64,000 bases of DNA from Sulfuricurvum sp. (GTDB taxonomy: Bacteria > Campylobacterota > Campylobacteria > Campylobacterales > Sulfurimonadaceae). The position numbers and the translations under genes are program-made. The notes beneath the pieces are model-generated. The model worked only from the letters and a program-made list of their open reading frames with translations, did not search any database and was not told where the DNA came from. Numbering within the stretch: the first letter of the stretch is position 1; every line of letters starts with the position of its first letter. This document shows positions 49,826-59,670 of the stretch, one piece after another. Location: contig JAUYUB010000006.1 in assembly GCA_030692765.1 (NCBI GenBank), forward strand, positions 186,001 to 250,000. The letters are read 5' to 3'.

Positions 49826-50304
49826 CGCTTGACCGCCACAAGATAAGCACGACGGCAAAAAAGAACGAGTAACATCACTAACAAGATTTTAAAATCTATC
49901 TCGCTTGCTTTGTGTAATGATTCAAACGAATTATTCATCATTGCCACTTCGCCAAGCTGTTGAAACTCCAACATTTTAGGGGTATAGATACCGCTGAAAA
50001 GCAGCAATGTACCAATGGCTCCCAATGATGCCATAATCGAAACCTTATCAATTTGCATTGCTTTAAAACGAGCAGCTTCATACACGGCGATGATGGCGGC
50101 CATCACGTATCCCCAATAACTGAAGCGGCGAAAAATTTCGCCCATAATTTTTCCCTCTTCATAGCGTGAGAGCAAGGGAATGGTTAAAAATATTTCAGAA
50201 TGAAAGACCACTGCTGCGACGAATGCCCCTAACACGAAAACCGCACCGATCGTCATAGCTATTGTAAGCAAATAAAACACATCAATTAGAGCTTTTTTAT
50301 TCAT
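49822..50304 (-). CDS. DUF4149-like integral membrane protein
   Basis: The 160-residue product has about four membrane helices: LIDVFYLLTIAMTIGAVFVL near the start, GYVMAAIIAVYEAARF near 65, SLGAIGTLLLFSGIYTPKM near 95 and KILLVMLLVLFCRRAYL near the end. The charged loop EEGKIMGEIFRRF and the spacing are like the DUF4149/TMEM205 group, which has no firm function. It overlaps prmC by eight bases and the ABC gene by four, so all three are co-translated. Confidence 0.75.
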   Translation of the reverse strand: MNKKALIDVFYLLTIAMTIGAVFVLGAFVAAVVFHSEIFLTIPLLSRYEEGKIMGEIFRRFSYWGYVMAAIIAVYEAARFKAMQIDKVSIMASLGAIGTLLLFSGIYTPKMLEFQQLGEVAMMNNSFESLHKASEIDFKILLVMLLVLFCRRAYLVAVKR

Positions 50305-51130
50305 GATTCACCTTTAAACTAAATCCTCGGTCAAACGAGGCAAAATCTTTGTAAAATGCTAATGATTGTACCGCAAAAGATTTTAGATATTCCTGCACTT
50401 TGACCCGTTGATCGTATCCCATTTCACACATAAAAATTGGAATTTTTCGATCAAGCACTTCATCCAAAAGACGCTGTATGATTTCATCGCCAACGCTTCC
50501 TCCAAAAAGTGCATTTTGCGGTTCATACGATAAATTGCTCTCCAAAGAGACCTCGTGAGCGATATATGGAGGGTTAGATACGAGTAGATCGATTTTTTCA
50601 CTCACACAACTCAGTAAATCACCCTCACGCAGTTCAATACGCTCACACAATCCAAAGGCCTCAATGTTGCGGCGTGCTACGCTCAGTGCTCTTGGAGAGA
50701 TGTCTACAGCGATAAAATGGGCATGGGGCAGATGCAGGGCGAGCATTATCGAGATAATACCGCTTCCCACCCCTACTTCGACGATCGTAAGATGTTTATT
50801 AGGATTCACACGTGCCAATACTTCATCAATCAACAGCTCCGTCTCAGGACGAGGGATCAGTGCCCCCTCATCAATGTAAAACTCTCTGCTGTAAAAACTG
50901 ACACGATTGGTCAAATATTCGAGAGGTTCATTGCGTTTTCTGCGTTCAATCCACTCCAAAAGACGGGGTTCCTGATCGTCTATCAACGTCTCTTGATGGG
51001 TAATGAAATAGAGTTGATCACGCTGTAAATAGGCAATCAAAAGCAGTTCTGACTCGCGACGGGGAGATTCAACGACTCCCGATAGTGCCTCGGAAATCTC
51101 GCTGTGGAGTTCTTTTAGAGTACGGGGCAT
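50297..51130 (-). CDS. prmC: Peptide chain release factor N5-glutamine methyltransferase
   Basis: The 277-residue enzyme methylates the Gln of the GGQ motif in release factors. It has an N-terminal helical domain (about 1-75), the Rossmann SAM site VEVGVGSGIISIMLALH near 118, and the substrate motif LLVSNPPYIAHEV near 183. LIPRPETELLIDEV near 95 is the family-specific segment. Its start overlaps the end of the M48 protease gene by 16 bases. Downstream it overlaps the DUF4149-like gene. Confidence 0.96.
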   Translation of the reverse strand: MPRTLKELHSEISEALSGVVESPRRESELLLIAYLQRDQLYFITHQETLIDDQEPRLLEWIERRKRNEPLEYLTNRVSFYSREFYIDEGALIPRPETELLIDEVLARVNPNKHLTIVEVGVGSGIISIMLALHLPHAHFIAVDISPRALSVARRNIEAFGLCERIELREGDLLSCVSEKIDLLVSNPPYIAHEVSLESNLSYEPQNALFGGSVGDEIIQRLLDEVLDRKIPIFMCEMGYDQRVKVQEYLKSFAVQSLAFYKDFASFDRGFSLKVNHE

Positions 51131-52359
51131 GGATCAACAAAATCTTCGGTGACGTCTGCAACAATATCTGAACCCAAAGCACGAAGGCGCTCGATAACCG
51201 GCGGATGGGTTGTATGAAAAAATCGGTACAGCGGATGAGATAGGGGAAAGCTTTTGTTTTCACTTACCAATTTCGTCAGTGCCGAAATCAAGTGCTCTGC
51301 ACCACCAAGTTCTGAACCCGTACGATCAGCCTCATATTCGTTGTGTCGGCTAACAAGTCCCATAAGAGGCATCATAACAAAACTCACCATCGGCATGAGG
51401 AGAATAAACAGCATCATCATTATGTGTGGGGACGAAGAAACCCCCAGCTCAACATACAGCGATTGAGGAAGATTGCCAAACGCCGCAAACATACCAAATA
51501 GCATTGCTCCCACCATCCCAATATTTTTATACAAATCCCCGTGAGCAAAATGGCCCAGTTCGTGACCCAATACGGCAATCAGCTCTTGCGGTGTTAGTTT
51601 TTGCAATAACGTGTCAAACAGCACTACCCGTTTGGATTTTCCCAAACCGCCGAAGTAGGCATTAAGCCTTGCATCACGTTTACTCGCATCACTCACAAAC
51701 ACGCCACTGCTAACAAAGCCTGTTTTCTCCATCAGATCTGCTATTTGTTCTTGCAGTTGCGGGTTATCCAAAGGTGTCACTTTATCAAAAAAGAGTGCTC
51801 TCACGGTAGGAAAAAACATGTTCATCAGCACTACTACACCAAATATAAAACAAAAACTCCACAACCACCACAACTCGCTTGCGTTGATAATCGAAGCAAT
51901 TCCCCACACTATCAAACCGCCGATTATTATCGTCAATATGGTAGAGATCAGGGTGTCTTTAATATATTGTGCCGTACTTGAACGGTTAAATCCGTACTGC
52001 TCATCGATTTTAAACTTGGCATACCATCCAAAAGGCAGCATAACGGCGCTGTTGATCAAAATCAGTCCCAGTACGGCAAATATAGTATGTAAAAGCGGAC
52101 TTTGCATCACAAAGAGTTGATCCAGCCATACCAGCGCTCCCGCCATCCATACAAAGAAAAGCGCGTATTCCACCATCGCCTCTACCAGCGAAAGTTTCTC
52201 TTTGGCTACCGCATAATTAGCGGCATAAAGATATTCGCTCTCACCCAACAGCACTGCTTGTTTACGTTTAACCTGATTGATAAATCCTATTTGCATCACA
52301 CTCACATACATGCGCATCAAAATATAAAAAGTATAAAGTCCGACAATCGTCATCAACAT
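51115..52359 (-). CDS. M48-family membrane zinc metalloprotease (Ste24/CAAX-type)
   Basis: The 414-residue product has several membrane helices and the zinc site VLGHELGHFAHGD near residue 270; the third ligand Glu is in NEYEADRTGSELGG near 340. N-terminal helices and the FNRSSTAQYIKDT region match Ste24-type proteases rather than HtpX, which is shorter. In bacteria these act on membrane or misfolded proteins; the CAAX substrate of yeast is absent. It starts the leftward group with prmC, the DUF4149-like protein and the ABC ATPase. Confidence 0.92.
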   Translation of the reverse strand: MLMTIVGLYTFYILMRMYVSVMQIGFINQVKRKQAVLLGESEYLYAANYAVAKEKLSLVEAMVEYALFFVWMAGALVWLDQLFVMQSPLLHTIFAVLGLILINSAVMLPFGWYAKFKIDEQYGFNRSSTAQYIKDTLISTILTIIIGGLIVWGIASIINASELWWLWSFCFIFGVVVLMNMFFPTVRALFFDKVTPLDNPQLQEQIADLMEKTGFVSSGVFVSDASKRDARLNAYFGGLGKSKRVVLFDTLLQKLTPQELIAVLGHELGHFAHGDLYKNIGMVGAMLFGMFAAFGNLPQSLYVELGVSSSPHIMMMLFILLMPMVSFVMMPLMGLVSRHNEYEADRTGSELGGAEHLISALTKLVSENKSFPLSHPLYRFFHTTHPPVIERLRALGSDIVADVTEDFVDPCPVL

Positions 52360-52416
52360 AAAATTCCTTTAATAAAGTGTAATTATCGACTATGGATCAT
52401 TAAAATGCTCTATGCT

Positions 52417-54465
52417 TTACCATTTACCATCAAGAGTCAATAATACGCTGGAACGTGAGCTCTCTTTGTCTCTCTGGATTTGGATCAGACTTCCTGAGGT
52501 ATCGTAACGTGAAGAGGTTGTTTCAATCGGTTCGCGCGTAATGTTTTTTAGGTTTAGGGAGAGTTTAAACGTCGAATCAAGCCGTTTGGTCACATAGACA
52601 TCCAATACTCCATACCGATTTTGAGATTTGACGATAAAACTTTGATCAATAGGATCATCAAAACCGCCGTTATAGCGATACGCTGCGCCATAGCCCAACC
52701 CGTAAGGAGCATAGGTGTAATCTGCTCCGAAATTCAAAAGGTACAACGGTGTTTGGGCTATCACCCCGCTAAAACCACTCGCCGTGTTTTGCAATGCTGT
52801 CTTTTGAACCGTTGCATTTCCCCATATTCCTAATCCCTCTACCCATTCGCCAAGCTGCTTTTTCACTTCCAGCTCAGTACCCCACAGCTGTGCCTCACCG
52901 CTGTTTTCAGGTTTTTGAACATAGCGGGTGCCCTCAAACCGTGTCCATTTTTCTATTTTATTTTTCATATCACGATAAAACGTATTAAGACTCACGATCC
53001 CTTTGTCCGAAAAATAATGTTCCAATCGCATCTCATACCCAATGGCCGTCTCTTCTTTAAGATTTGGGTTACCCGTGATATCGGGATTGTTAATATCATT
53101 GTCCCCCAGTGAGCTGTCAACCGTTGAACTGATCTCATCCAATCTGGGAAGTTTGACACTCTTGGCGACACTCAAACGCAGCTGATCATCGGGGGTGATT
53201 TTGTACAGCATATGCAGCGAAGGGGCGACATAATCAATGGAATCGATATTCCCAACATCCCGAGAAGTCTTTTCATAGCGCACTCCAGAGGTAAGAATGA
53301 CCGTGTCTCCCAAACTCATCTCATCTTGGACATAAAGAGCATATCTGTCTTGATCCATACTTACGCTGTTTGACGTTTGGGTTGCATTTACATCATTGCG
53401 AATATCATCCCTTTGGCTCATATGACGATATTCCACCCCTCCTTTGAAGAAATGCTGATCATATAAGTACGAAAGATTGGTATTTACTCCATACACCCGA
53501 AACAGGGAATCATCTTTTTGATGCAAGGTATTCAAACTGACAGCGTCCCGTGAATTTTTTTCACCCTCTTGCTCTCTTCCGTGTAAAATGAGTTTCCAAT
53601 CGGCCAATGTACTTTGAGAAATATGGTGTTCACCCAAAGCCTTTGCCATGTAAAAAATTCCGTCATTCTTGTCCGTTTCATTAATATTTTTGGACACGGT
53701 ACCCGATGCGGTTGTCACATCATGGATCGTACTGTTCTCCTTGCTGGTCCCTAATACTGTATCAAAAGTATATTTATTTTTAGTGTCTGCCGTATAGATG
53801 AGTTTGGTATTGAGATTCAAGAAGCGAAATCTTCCCTCTTCATCACTGGACTGAATGGTCCCATTGCTGTCATTGGTATAGGCATCATCTCTTTGGGTAT
53901 CACTGGAAGTGGTACTAACGAGATAACTGAGTTTCCCCTCTTTTTTTTCATAGGAAGCGAAAGCGGTGCCCATAGGTGAATCATGATACATCCCTCCTGT
54001 AAGTCTGATAACCGCTTTGCCATCGCTTTTTGGTTTTTTGAGGATAATATTGACAATCCCTCCCATCGCTTCCGCCGTGTATTCTGCTGAACCGTTGCTC
54101 ATCACTTCCATACGCTCAATCATATCGGGGCTGATTTGCTCCAGCACACTGCCACGATGTCTTGAACTCGTGGATACTTCTTCACCGTCAACAAGAACTT
54201 TTGTGTACCCTTTTCCCACAGCCCCTTTTTTAGTTCCGTCAGGAATAGTGACCCCTGCGGTACGTTTAAGTATCTCCAGTACATTTAAATCACCATACTG
54301 CGTCAACTGACTGCCCGTTACGATCCGTTTTGAAATCGAATTTTCTTTGCGTGATTCAATCGCGGCAGTAGCATTGGCTTCCACTTGGATTGTTTCCATT
54401 GAAACCGTTTCTTGCGCGTACGAAAAAGAGAGAAGGAGAGAGGGGATGAAAAGTCGGTAAATCAA
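52417..54465 (-). CDS. TonB-dependent outer membrane receptor A
   Basis: The product is about 682 residues with a signal peptide (LFIPSLLLSFSYA), a TonB-box-like ETVSMETIQVEA, a plug domain (about 45-150, with GGIVNIILKKP) and a beta-barrel ending in LLTLDGKW. The plug and barrel resemble FepA/CirA-type siderophore receptors, but the ligand is unknown. The start is TTG at 54465 with GAGGA seven bases upstream; the ATG at 54525 would add 20 residues that do not look like a signal peptide and would include the promoter region. It is divergent from receptor B. Confidence 0.9.
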   Translation of the reverse strand: MIYRLFIPSLLLSFSYAQETVSMETIQVEANATAAIESRKENSISKRIVTGSQLTQYGDLNVLEILKRTAGVTIPDGTKKGAVGKGYTKVLVDGEEVSTSSRHRGSVLEQISPDMIERMEVMSNGSAEYTAEAMGGIVNIILKKPKSDGKAVIRLTGGMYHDSPMGTAFASYEKKEGKLSYLVSTTSSDTQRDDAYTNDSNGTIQSSDEEGRFRFLNLNTKLIYTADTKNKYTFDTVLGTSKENSTIHDVTTASGTVSKNINETDKNDGIFYMAKALGEHHISQSTLADWKLILHGREQEGEKNSRDAVSLNTLHQKDDSLFRVYGVNTNLSYLYDQHFFKGGVEYRHMSQRDDIRNDVNATQTSNSVSMDQDRYALYVQDEMSLGDTVILTSGVRYEKTSRDVGNIDSIDYVAPSLHMLYKITPDDQLRLSVAKSVKLPRLDEISSTVDSSLGDNDINNPDITGNPNLKEETAIGYEMRLEHYFSDKGIVSLNTFYRDMKNKIEKWTRFEGTRYVQKPENSGEAQLWGTELEVKKQLGEWVEGLGIWGNATVQKTALQNTASGFSGVIAQTPLYLLNFGADYTYAPYGLGYGAAYRYNGGFDDPIDQSFIVKSQNRYGVLDVYVTKRLDSTFKLSLNLKNITREPIETTSSRYDTSGSLIQIQRDKESSRSSVLLTLDGKW

Positions 54466-54493
54466 AAAATATTCCTCTGTATGTTTAAGGGAA

Positions 54494-54508
54494 AATTGTA
54501 CTACAATT
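54494..54508 (-). promoter_or_regulatory. Inverted repeat over the probable promoter of receptor A
   Basis: AATTGTA-C-TACAATT is a near-perfect dyad 29 bases upstream of the TTG start. On the transcribed strand it contains TACAAT, a plausible -10 hexamer, so a repressor bound here would block transcription. The regulator cannot be named. Confidence 0.4.
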
Positions 54509-54633
54509 AAACTATGAAATCGCAAAGTGGCATCTCAATCCCATCGATGCTTTAAGACATGAATAGAGTCATTAACGGTAAATTTCATTTCACTGTTGAA
54601 TGGAACTTGCTATTATTAAGTTGTATAAGCTAT

Positions 54634-54639
54634 TATAAT
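54634..54639 (+). promoter_or_regulatory. Probable -10 element of receptor B
   Basis: TATAAT lies 26 bases before the ATG at 54665 in the divergent gap between receptors A and B. The rest of the gap (54509-54633) shows no further feature. Confidence 0.4.
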
Positions 54640-54664
54640 AAAATTTTAACCCTTGGGTAACTCT

Positions 54665-56689
54665 ATGAAACATTTGCCATTTTTATTTATATCGCTATTG
54701 CTAACACAATCACTGATCTTGGCTGAAGACAGTAATGATCTCGATAAAGTCCTGGAAGAGATGACCGCTATTGCGACAAAGACTAAGCTGAATGCCGATT
54801 ACGTACCCGGAACCGTAACCGTCATTAGCGGTGAAAAATTAAAATCGCTGGGTATCACAAATCTTGCGGAACAAAACGCATTTGATACGATTGTTGGATT
54901 TGATTCATCAACCCTCTCACTTAGGGGAGCGGGTGCAACATATGGAGCGCAAGGCAATAAAATCAAATGGATGATAAATGACAAGCCGATCAGTGCCGAA
55001 ATATGGGGACTTCCGAAACTTGGTGCTGGGCAGGTTGTTTATCCAATACCAACCGATGCCATTGAGCGAATCGAAATTGTCAGAGGTCCAGGCTCAGCGA
55101 TTTATGGCGGTAATGCAATTTACGGCGTTGTTAATATCGTTACGAAAAAAGGGGCCGATAGCTTATTTACAACCCTATCCCGGATGGAAAGCAATAAGTT
55201 TGGCAAAAGCCTAGGCGCTTACGGATCTTTTGAAAAAAATGATTTGAAAGTTTCCACTATTGTCTCGGTTGACGAAAGTGATGGCTGGGATTTAACAGCA
55301 ACCAGCCAATCTCGTGCCCAACAAGGCAATCTCCCCAATGCAAGCGGCAGTAACCTTTTTATGGCTGATGCATCGTATAAAAATATTGATTTCTGGGCAT
55401 ACAGACTGGAAGCCAAAAATAACTATGCCCGTTTACAATGGGACCCAACAAACTATTTGCCCGCAGACAATACCAAACCCGTTCAATCCAATACCTATAC
55501 GATTTTGGGTGTGCAAGGAAAGTATAATGTCCTATCCGATGTTTTACTAACTGCAAAAACCGGTATCAATTACTATACAAATCGTGCCGAAGTTGTCTTC
55601 TTCCCTGCCATTAGCGGTATCAGAAACATAGATTACGCTGAAAGCACAAAGTATGCCGAGGGGACAGTAGAAACAACCTTCGGTTCTCATAGGCTGCTAG
55701 GGGGGCTCTATGCCGGATATCTTTCGGTGGATCAAGATGATGTTAGGCAAACATGGAACAATGTTCGTCATTTATTAACGGCAAATAATCCAAAAAGAAT
55801 AAACAAAGCACTCTATGTGCAAGATGAAATACAGTTTGATGACAAAAGCACAGCAACCATCGGAGCGCGTTATGACACTTACAGTGACGGGCGAAAGGCT
55901 TTATCTCCAAGATTGGCTTTTGTGTATCTTTACGATGATTCAAATATTTTCAAGGCTCAATATTCAAGAGCGTTTAGACCTCCTAGCCTTTCAGAGCAAT
56001 ACTCGCCTAACAATACAGATTCGAATAAAATGTATGAATCGGAAACTGCCGATACCTTTGAATTGTCCTACATTTTTAAAACGAACGATTCTTCCCTCAA
56101 AACAACTGCGTTTCATTCAAAAACCCATAATATGATTTCCTATCATGATTTTACCTACGAAACGATCAATCTTGAAAGCCCAACTACCATAAACGGGCTG
56201 GAGATTGAGTTGACAAAAAATTATGAAAAGATAAATCTTGGTGCCAATATGGCGTTTTATAAATCGTACAGGGGAGATGTTAAGCTGAGCAGAAATGGTT
56301 TGGCTTTGAACTATAACGCCAGCGAGTTTGCACTGTCCGCCAAGTTTATAGGAAACGTATTTGCTACCCTAAACAGCGATACGTCCTATCCAACCACATT
56401 ATGGTATCACTATACAGGAAGTAAAAATAGAATTAGCAATGACTTGCTGGACGACAATGGTAACATCATAAGAATCTACACTACAAACGGTTCTACCCCC
56501 GCTCAAGATTATGTGAATATCACCCAAAAGATTAATGGAATAGCAAAAGATCTTGATTTAGAATTCGGTGTAAAGAATCTCTTCGGAAAAACACTGAGAA
56601 CACTCTACTACCCGCTAAATCCACCAAACACATATGACGTACCCTATATGGGACAAACTTTCTGGGTTAATTTGCTTTATAAGTTCTAA
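54665..56689 (+). CDS. TonB-dependent outer membrane receptor B
   Basis: The product is 674 residues with a signal peptide (MKHLPFLFISLLLTQSLILA). A short acidic segment is followed by MTAIATKTKLNADYVPGTVT, then a plug (IERIEIVRGPGSAIYGGNAI near 138) and a barrel ending in FWVNLLYKF. The plug motif is that of BtuB/siderophore-type receptors. The N-terminal segment resembles that of receptor C, which is linked to a YfiR-like protein. A TTG at 54653 is possible, but the ATG at 54665 begins the signal peptide. It converges on receptor C; the ligand is unknown. Confidence 0.9.
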   Translation: MKHLPFLFISLLLTQSLILAEDSNDLDKVLEEMTAIATKTKLNADYVPGTVTVISGEKLKSLGITNLAEQNAFDTIVGFDSSTLSLRGAGATYGAQGNKIKWMINDKPISAEIWGLPKLGAGQVVYPIPTDAIERIEIVRGPGSAIYGGNAIYGVVNIVTKKGADSLFTTLSRMESNKFGKSLGAYGSFEKNDLKVSTIVSVDESDGWDLTATSQSRAQQGNLPNASGSNLFMADASYKNIDFWAYRLEAKNNYARLQWDPTNYLPADNTKPVQSNTYTILGVQGKYNVLSDVLLTAKTGINYYTNRAEVVFFPAISGIRNIDYAESTKYAEGTVETTFGSHRLLGGLYAGYLSVDQDDVRQTWNNVRHLLTANNPKRINKALYVQDEIQFDDKSTATIGARYDTYSDGRKALSPRLAFVYLYDDSNIFKAQYSRAFRPPSLSEQYSPNNTDSNKMYESETADTFELSYIFKTNDSSLKTTAFHSKTHNMISYHDFTYETINLESPTTINGLEIELTKNYEKINLGANMAFYKSYRGDVKLSRNGLALNYNASEFALSAKFIGNVFATLNSDTSYPTTLWYHYTGSKNRISNDLLDDNGNIIRIYTTNGSTPAQDYVNITQKINGIAKDLDLEFGVKNLFGKTLRTLYYPLNPPNTYDVPYMGQTFWVNLLYKF

Positions 56690-56827
56690 GTATAAATCAT
56701 ATACTAAGTGCAAACAATTATGTGATTAACATGTAATTAACAAATGATGTAATAGCCTTAAATTTCAAGAAATTTACACTAGATAGAATTTAATCCTGCT
56801 ACACTTTACGGAACGAGTAAAGCAAAA
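56690..56827. other. Convergent gap between receptors B and C
   Basis: 138 AT-rich bases without a gene. A 6-bp hairpin (CTTTAC / GTAAAG) at about 56803-56821 lies beside the receptor C stop but lacks a T-run, so it is at best a weak terminator. Confidence 0.35.
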
Positions 56828-59008
56828 TTAAAAGTTATAAACGTAACTTAAAAAGTAGTTCCGCCCTTCTCTAACTATCCCGCCATCAGTAGAGTAATAA
56901 TAGCTTGGAAGGGTGACTTCCCTGTTAAAAAGATTTTTAGCGGTGAATCGAAGTTCGCTGGAAGATGAGAATCGGTACGTCACTGTTTCATCAAAAATAT
57001 GCGCCGAATCACAGGTTGCGTCATTGCTTACCCATGAGAGCTCTGTTTTGGTCGTCTCTGAAAAATATCTCCAGGTGGTTCCAAAAGAGAGTGCTTCCGT
57101 CGGACGGTAAACATACATCGCTTTAAGCATCACCTTGGAGATGTCCGGCATGCTTTGATTAACACTTCCTCCACCACTATTAATCGATGAACCAATACCA
57201 AAATCACGGGTGCTAGGTTCATCTGGTATAGTGTAAAGTGTATCCAAATACGTTGCATTGAAATAGAGGTTGTGCTCTATCGACGTATGGAAAAAATATT
57301 CAAACTCTACCCCTTTGCTGGATCGCTCTTTGAAGTTTTGGTAGCCTGGGTCAGTGTTTGGAAACTCTTCGAGGTCGATAACATTCTTGAGCTTTGAATA
57401 AAAAAGATTCAATGAGAGCTTATGGTTTAAATTCGGCATATAGATAGCCACTGCCTCATAGGTATCGGTCTCTTCTGGGACGATCGTGCTGTCCCCTGCT
57501 CGGGTATTGATATGTCCATTTTGATACGATTCAATCAGCGTCGGAGCACGAAAGGCGGAGCCATAGAGAAGCTTTAAAATGGTCGTGTCACTGGCCCGGT
57601 AAACCAATCCAGCTCGTTTGCTCCACTGCGGCCCATAATCAGAATAGTTATCTACCCTCAAACCAAGGACCAGATCCACATCATCGGTAAGCGATATTAA
57701 ATCTTGTAGATAAGCATATCCAATCGTTCTCTTTGTATTTTCCGGCAGCAACGTAGTCGTAGGATTCGCCCAGAATGCAGACTCTTTTGATTCTCGATAT
57801 CGAAAATTATTGTAATCTGGATGATTTAAAATCGCATCCATATTTTGAATAATCGTATTTTCAATACTGCTGTAAAACTCATCCTTAGTGATGTTAACCT
57901 GGCGTACACCAGCCCCCATCAAGATATCGTTTGATTGCATAGAAGGGAGAGTCAATAGGGCCTCGGCTTCGAAATTCTCTTCCATTGATTTTTCATGGGT
58001 GTAAAAGCCCTCCTGCATATCGATATTGACGTCGGCAAACCTGCCGGCAATCTCCCCAACAGGACCCATATTGTTTTTGACGTCAAGCTCTCTATGCGAA
58101 AAACTTGCTTTGGCTTCCAGCTTATAATCCTCCAATGCTGTTTTGTAGGAGAGTTGCGAGAAAAAATAGTTGTTCTTATGATCTTCATCTCTTTGCGGGA
58201 TAGGATTTAAATATCCCTCATAACTGTAAAAATTTCCATAGGTGTTTTGTTTTAAACGGGTGAGAAATTCAAAACTTCCATTGACGGCTTTGAATCCAAC
58301 CGAAAAATCTTTCATGGCTTCATCCGTTTTTCGAACCTCACCTTTTACGTCGAGCGCTTTGCCATTTTGCTTGTAATACCCATCGGTAAACAGTTTCCAA
58401 TCCCCAGAAGAGCTATGTAAATTTACCCCTGCTGTACGGTATTGATAACTTCCTGCCCCCGCAAAAAGCTGATTCTCTTTTGTGTTATTCCCCAATTTGG
58501 TAATAATATTAATCGTACCGTAAAATGCACCGGCTCCATAAAGCGTAGAATTTGGCCCCCGTAATACTTCTATTTTATCAACCAGTTGCATCGGAAAATC
58601 CATGTAAAAATGACTGCTACCTAGCACTTCATTATTGATAGCCACCCCATCAATCATAATTTTGATCTTATCAGAGAGATATGCATTGGGATTTTTCAAA
58701 CCACGTACCGTAGTCATGGTGTAACCCGTTGGGCTCAATTGCATTTGAATACCCGGCAGCATATCTAACGCTTCCCCAATCGTTTGAATCCCTGCGCCGA
58801 GATAAGTATGCGCATTAATAACCGTCACAACTGAGGGGAGATAATCCACATTGAGCGATTTTTTGGTCGCGAGTTCGCTCGCATTTTCTAGTAATGATTC
58901 CAAATCTTTATTACTATCCAGCTCATTCGCATGGGCCAAAAACAACATTGATAATACAACACTGTGCAGCAAAATACTTTTTTGCAATCTAACTATCCAC
59001 TCTTTCAA
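56828..59008 (-). CDS. TonB-dependent outer membrane receptor C, partner of the YfiR-like/cyclase pair
   Basis: The 726-residue product has a signal peptide (about 1-28), an acidic stretch, then ASELATKKSLNVDYLPSVVT, a plug domain (VDKIEVLRGPNSTLYGAGAF near 140), and a beta-barrel ending in NYFLSYVYNF. The N-terminal segment is of the kind seen in receptors encoded next to DUF4154/YfiR-like proteins. It is divergent from just such a gene at 59113, sharing a 104-base control region. A joint sensory unit is therefore likely, although the ligand is unknown. Confidence 0.9.
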   Translation of the reverse strand: MKEWIVRLQKSILLHSVVLSMLFLAHANELDSNKDLESLLENASELATKKSLNVDYLPSVVTVINAHTYLGAGIQTIGEALDMLPGIQMQLSPTGYTMTTVRGLKNPNAYLSDKIKIMIDGVAINNEVLGSSHFYMDFPMQLVDKIEVLRGPNSTLYGAGAFYGTINIITKLGNNTKENQLFAGAGSYQYRTAGVNLHSSSGDWKLFTDGYYKQNGKALDVKGEVRKTDEAMKDFSVGFKAVNGSFEFLTRLKQNTYGNFYSYEGYLNPIPQRDEDHKNNYFFSQLSYKTALEDYKLEAKASFSHRELDVKNNMGPVGEIAGRFADVNIDMQEGFYTHEKSMEENFEAEALLTLPSMQSNDILMGAGVRQVNITKDEFYSSIENTIIQNMDAILNHPDYNNFRYRESKESAFWANPTTTLLPENTKRTIGYAYLQDLISLTDDVDLVLGLRVDNYSDYGPQWSKRAGLVYRASDTTILKLLYGSAFRAPTLIESYQNGHINTRAGDSTIVPEETDTYEAVAIYMPNLNHKLSLNLFYSKLKNVIDLEEFPNTDPGYQNFKERSSKGVEFEYFFHTSIEHNLYFNATYLDTLYTIPDEPSTRDFGIGSSINSGGGSVNQSMPDISKVMLKAMYVYRPTEALSFGTTWRYFSETTKTELSWVSNDATCDSAHIFDETVTYRFSSSSELRFTAKNLFNREVTLPSYYYSTDGGIVREGRNYFLSYVYNF

Positions 59009-59112
59009 TTATTTTTTATTATAAATAATTATAATTTTTGATAAAATATCTTATTAAAATATATGATATAATTATAGCCTTAAGTTTTAATAAATTACGA
59101 GGGGATCATGCA
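59009..59112. promoter_or_regulatory. Divergent control region of receptor C and the YfiR-like operon
   Basis: A 104-base, extremely AT-rich segment that must hold the promoters of both units. Several TATAAT-like words and short dyads occur on both strands. They are too numerous in such AT-rich DNA to assign. GAGGGG at 59099-59104 is the ribosome site of the YfiR-like gene. Confidence 0.5.
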
Positions 59113-59670
59113 TTGTTGTTTTTAACTAAACTTTTCACTCTTCTTTGCCTCGCTACTGCAACCATTCATGCATCCGTATATGATGATGAAACATTAACCA
59201 TTTTTGCAAAAATTGCCCCTCGTATGATTTTAATGAGCAGTCAAAAAGAAAAAATCAATGAAAGTATTCAGATATGTGTTGTCAATGACAAGATTGATGA
59301 ACGCAGCGCGATCTCTTTGATTGGTAAAGTACAGGATGCGTATCCCAATGGGATTTCAAATCATCCCCTTGTATTAACCAACACTACCTATGCCTCTATG
59401 GATAAATGCCAAGACAACCAACTCATGTTCCTATTCAATTCAAACAATAAAAATATCGAAAAAGCACTCCAATATTCTCATAATCATCACCTAATGAGCA
59501 TCTCTTATGATCCAAAATACCTCGAAAATGGGGTTGAAACTTCCCTCTTCCTTGGAAGAAAAGTAACCCCGTATATCAATATTAATGCACTGCGTAAAAA
59601 TGGGATCGAGATGGATAACCTCTTAATCAGAATTTCAAAAATATACCTATATGAAGATGGAAAACAATGA
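59113..59670 (+). CDS. YfiR-like (DUF4154) periplasmic regulator
   Basis: The 185-residue product has a signal peptide (LFLTKLFTLLCLATATIHA) and the DUF4154 hallmark near the end: MSISYDPKYLENGVETSLFL, then TPYININALRKNGIEMDNLL. In Pseudomonas, YfiR binds and represses the membrane cyclase YfiN from the periplasm. Here the next gene is a membrane cyclase, joined by an ATGA overlap, which fits that model. TTG 59113 is chosen because GAGGGG lies eight bases upstream and the signal peptide then begins at residue 1; the longer TTG at 59038 has no ribosome site. It diverges from TonB receptor C. Confidence 0.84.
   Translation: MLFLTKLFTLLCLATATIHASVYDDETLTIFAKIAPRMILMSSQKEKINESIQICVVNDKIDERSAISLIGKVQDAYPNGISNHPLVLTNTTYASMDKCQDNQLMFLFNSNNKNIEKALQYSHNHHLMSISYDPKYLENGVETSLFLGRKVTPYININALRKNGIEMDNLLIRISKIYLYEDGKQ

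Noticed and set aside
54601-54614. TGGAACTTGC resembling a sigma-54 promoter
   Set aside because: The two elements are adjacent, without the five-base spacer that a -24/-12 promoter needs.
59009-59112. Fur-box-like dyads upstream of receptor C and the YfiR-like gene
   Set aside because: The region is so AT-rich that such words are expected by chance, and no single site stands out.
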